Below are positions 60,931 to 64,000 of a stretch of 64,000 bases of DNA, piece after piece (the first letter of the stretch is position 1; every line of letters begins with the position of its first letter). Made by a program: the position numbers and the translations under genes. Under the pieces are notes generated by a model. That model did not search any database. It had not been told where the DNA came from and was given only the letters and a program-made list of their open reading frames with translations. The stretch spans positions 219,386,746-219,450,745 of the forward strand of contig CM073590.1 in the NCBI GenBank assembly GCA_037074705.1. The letters run 5' to 3'. Source of the stretch: Zhengitettix transpicula. Its lineage: Eukaryota; Arthropoda; Insecta; Orthoptera; Tetrigidae.

Positions 60931-60942
60931 ACTTTTCCAATA
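60931..60942. repeat. Target sequence copy 3 (right of the pair)
   Basis: ACTTTTCCAATA, right border of copy 10. Confidence 0.92.
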
Positions 60943-63900
60943 GGATTTAGTGTGGCACTTCATTTAGGATATTAGCAAGCTTTATGTCGATGTCATCTAT
61001 AGAATTTTTGCGGTTTCTTTACCATACCACGTCAAGAAAAGTGTTCACCACATTCTTATATTTGTAATCCCCTTCTGTGACTTCAAATTTTATAGAGATA
61101 TTTTTGTTTACAATTTGTTTTATTATTAATCCCCAACATTTAACGAGGCTATAACAATATACTATAGTTTAATCAAGCTCAAGCATCGCCTAGCAACCGT
61201 ATAATAAACAAAAGTTGACTTAATGAAATACACAGATGATTCGTGGCTTATGGTTCTTGATTATGGTGGATATGCGGTTATGGGCACATCTATAGTACTG
61301 TTTACAGTTGCAAGTTAACTGCTAATTGAGTTGAAGAATTTGAATCTAGAACGTCGTTCAGGCACGCATCGCCACGTGGAGCTTGACGTTGCCGCGGGAC
61401 TACGCTATCATAACAGAAAACCGACGTAAAATATTAACAGCTTAGTAAAATTAATCCGATGACGTCTCCCTACGTCTGTAATTACGTCCGGATGCTGCTT
61501 AATTATTGAGAAACTTTCAAAAGTTTTATGTTTTCATTACAACGGTTGTTGTTGCGTACAATATTCCCGTAAGATCAGTTTTCATGTAAATAAAAAAAAG
61601 GTTTCAAATTTGTTACACCAATTTCAAGCCCGGCTGAAGCGCTGATATTTAAGCCTTTTCGTAGCTTCCCGAGTTTTGACGGGTAAAGCCGGATAATTTA
61701 TTTAGAAATCTGAAAAAAAAATCGCAATACTACAACACTATGGAAATACGCGATAACACGAACGAATTACTTTCATACCTCTAAATACCAGGAGTTTGGG
61801 TAAGAATAACACGTTTAGAGCATTTTCACGAGGCTACTAATCAGTTCCCTTGTACAAAGCATATCAACAGAAGCACACGCCAATATCACCAGCTGTTGCA
61901 TTAGCGAAATAAAGCAATTATGAAATAAAACTGTCCATCAATTTGTTATTGAGTACGTGAATTTGACAACCAAACACAAACAACCACGTATTTTAAATTA
62001 ATTTGCAAAATTTATACAGACATTCAATTTGTCAAAACCTAACATGTAGAATTATAGAGAACCGCATACGTTGTGCATAAATGAAAAATTGTTTGATACA
62101 AAATATTAGATAAATTGACTACAAATTAACGCTTGTGAGCAAATATTTTTGCCAATAATGTTAAATTACTTGTTTCTTGGTCCGTAAATTAATATAAAAT
62201 GTCAGAAATTCTGTTCACCGACACCTTAAACGACATCTTTAAGTAAAATATTTATTTTAAGATTAATATACTATCAATGATTAGTTGCTGCATTAATAAG
62301 TTAAATTCTGTTACACGTTGCTTAAATTACACGCGTGCAAATAAAATCATGTTTAATCAGCTCCTGATGAACAATTAGCCTTATTACAAAGAACATTTAC
62401 ACATTTATTATTTTGCAAGTTATAATAACAGAAACGTTTCTTGTATATGAAACTTCAGTTAACTTAGGAATGAAAGTTAAATTTATTTTTATCGGAGCAA
62501 TGAATAATTCCAATTCTGAAATTAAAAGCTTCATACAATGCTTTCATCTTGTCTCTTTGTGAATACTGGTAAATGAGCTCGTATTTACATTCCCACAAAA
62601 GAAATGTATTTTAAAACAATGTGGAAAATATATTATATGACAAACCGTAAAGAATTGAATGTCCTGTCTGGTATTGACAACCTTTAAAATTGAATTTCTT
62701 TGATCTCAAGTTACATTTCCAGTAGCAAAATTGGGTAGTTGTCAGACGCACGTGCTTTTGTGATTCCCATTTACCTGAAAAGAATAAGGTAATGCAATAA
62801 AAAAAACAGAACTAATATTGAGTTGAGGTCCGAAAAACAATCATAAAAATCCGATACACCGTCAGTTCATTTTCCTCAGCAGTGAATTTGTTATATTATG
62901 TACCTCTGACTCTCTTTTAATTCATCATTCGTCTATAACGTACTTCCTTCTGAATTGTTGATTTAAACTTCTGTAACAGACGACATTAAATATATATCTG
63001 ACTAACCCCCTTTTTAATATTTATATCTTTAATTTTTTCCGTATTTAATGTTGTGTATATATGAAAACTTCAGCACTAAATTAATGTTTTTTACAAATAA
63101 CTGAATTACACTACTTATAATTATTCGAAACGATTTTATTGATTACCAATCCGCAAAGAAAACCTAAATTTCACTTACATAACCGATCATAGTATGTTTC
63201 ATTATTCTTTTTTTTCTGTTAAACGTTTATTTACTTCTGATCTAGAATCTATTAAAAATATAAAATTAATATTTTACGTGGAAATGGACGGTTGCATTCT
63301 TAGTTATAAGTATATTAATATCAAGAACCTTATTTAAACCCTCGTTTTAATTGTGTTTCCTTGAATCATCTTATACAATGTTACTTACTTTATGTATCTT
63401 GTAACGTCACTCCGATGGAATGCAAAACCGATATTAACACTTTAGTGCATGATTATATTTGTATTTTTTAAATGAAATCTTTTAAGATATATTTTTTTTA
63501 ATACAATACGGAAAACATAAGCAAATGTGATCGACGTCTATTTGGATCATGATGTTGCACATATTGAATATAAATATAATTAGGACCGATTTATTACATA
63601 ATTCCGATTAATTCGATAATTATTATTTTAGTGCAATTAGAATACTCTGATACTGACGCTTGAATTTAATTTCTTGAAAAAAAAAAACATAAAAACCCAT
63701 GTAAAATAAATATTCTGGAGGTTGGTGAAACAAACTTCCTTGTTTATAGGTAAATAGATAGTTGCTTGTTGTCATGACAACGAGTGCCTGGACCACCAGG
63801 ATGGCTGGGTGCGATACATAATAAGAACAAAAGAAAATTATGTCCTTATGGGAAATGAATTTATAAAATTACAGTTACAGAAAGTGTTCAAGTTCATTAC

Positions 63901-64000
63901 AATTTAGATTTAATGGAAATATGTAAGAAAGATATAGGAAAAATAAGTTAGAAGGGGGCAGTCACTGTGTTACGGACACCAAAATTCAATAACGCAGTTA
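60943..64000. other. AT-rich non-coding DNA with GC-richer block at 61330-61520
   Basis: The block at about 61330-61520 has GACGTCTCCC, GTAATTACG and TTAATTATTGAG motifs, compatible with a homeodomain-bound regulatory element but unproven. A 14-bp palindrome lies at 63768-63781. No gene recognised to the window end. Confidence 0.45.
63768..63781. promoter_or_regulatory. 14-bp palindrome GTTGTCATGACAAC
   Basis: Perfect dyad similar to an RFX X-box (consensus close to GTTGCCATGGCAAC) but with TCATGA at the centre. Regulatory role speculative. Confidence 0.25.

Overview
The window looks like insect nuclear DNA, from a gene-poor intergenic or intronic stretch. It is strongly A+T-rich (about two thirds by eye), stops are dense in all frames, and I found no exon series, intact host gene, rRNA, genuine tRNA gene or CRISPR array. 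Everything recognisable as coding is a decayed transposable-element fragment: a mariner transposase, two non-LTR retrotransposon C-termini, and a transposon-associated protein. The two LINE ends and tRNA-derived SINEs fit a hemimetabolous insect such as a cockroach or termite. That lineage call is from memory and weak.

Layout. 0-3 kb: a tRNA-SINE relic and a GC-richer block. 3.15-3.59 kb: first copy of a high-copy SINE-like family, here called family H (named for its 5' hairpin). 5.85-7.04 kb: a minus-strand Helitron-like element carrying an inserted family H copy. 13.6-14.1 kb: mariner relic. 15.0-15.2 kb: a structured GC-richer block. 17.9 kb: second tRNA-SINE relic. 20.5-21.7 kb: pseudogene of a transposon-associated protein, split by a family H copy with a perfect 12-bp target duplication. 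25.4-47.1 kb: a scattered set of hammerhead-ribozyme-like core motifs, some tandem, some on opposite arms of fold-back elements (40.0 and 46.8-47.2 kb). 48.0-48.9 kb: a second Helitron-like element with internal tandem repeats. 49.75-52.3 kb: two more family H copies flanking the best tRNA-SINE. 53.4-53.7 and 57.9-58.3 kb: LINE relics. 59.7-60.9 kb: two family H copies head-to-tail sharing one target sequence, one of them carrying an 83-bp open insert of unknown origin.

Two signals deserve most attention. First, the hammerhead-like motifs keep a stem II that covaries between copies (GUCCC/GGGAC-like versus GUCGC/GCGAC), as in Penelope-like elements or animal retrozymes. Most copies have at least one core defect, so they look fossil. 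Second, family H has one or two terminal CCTGCGAGAG/CTCTCGCAGG hairpins at its 5' end, an A-rich 3' end, 9-13 bp target duplications and variable 5' truncation, but no recognisable tRNA, 5S or 7SL head. Between these lie many GC-richer, non-coding blocks that could be conserved regulatory elements. I can only flag them by composition and palindromes.
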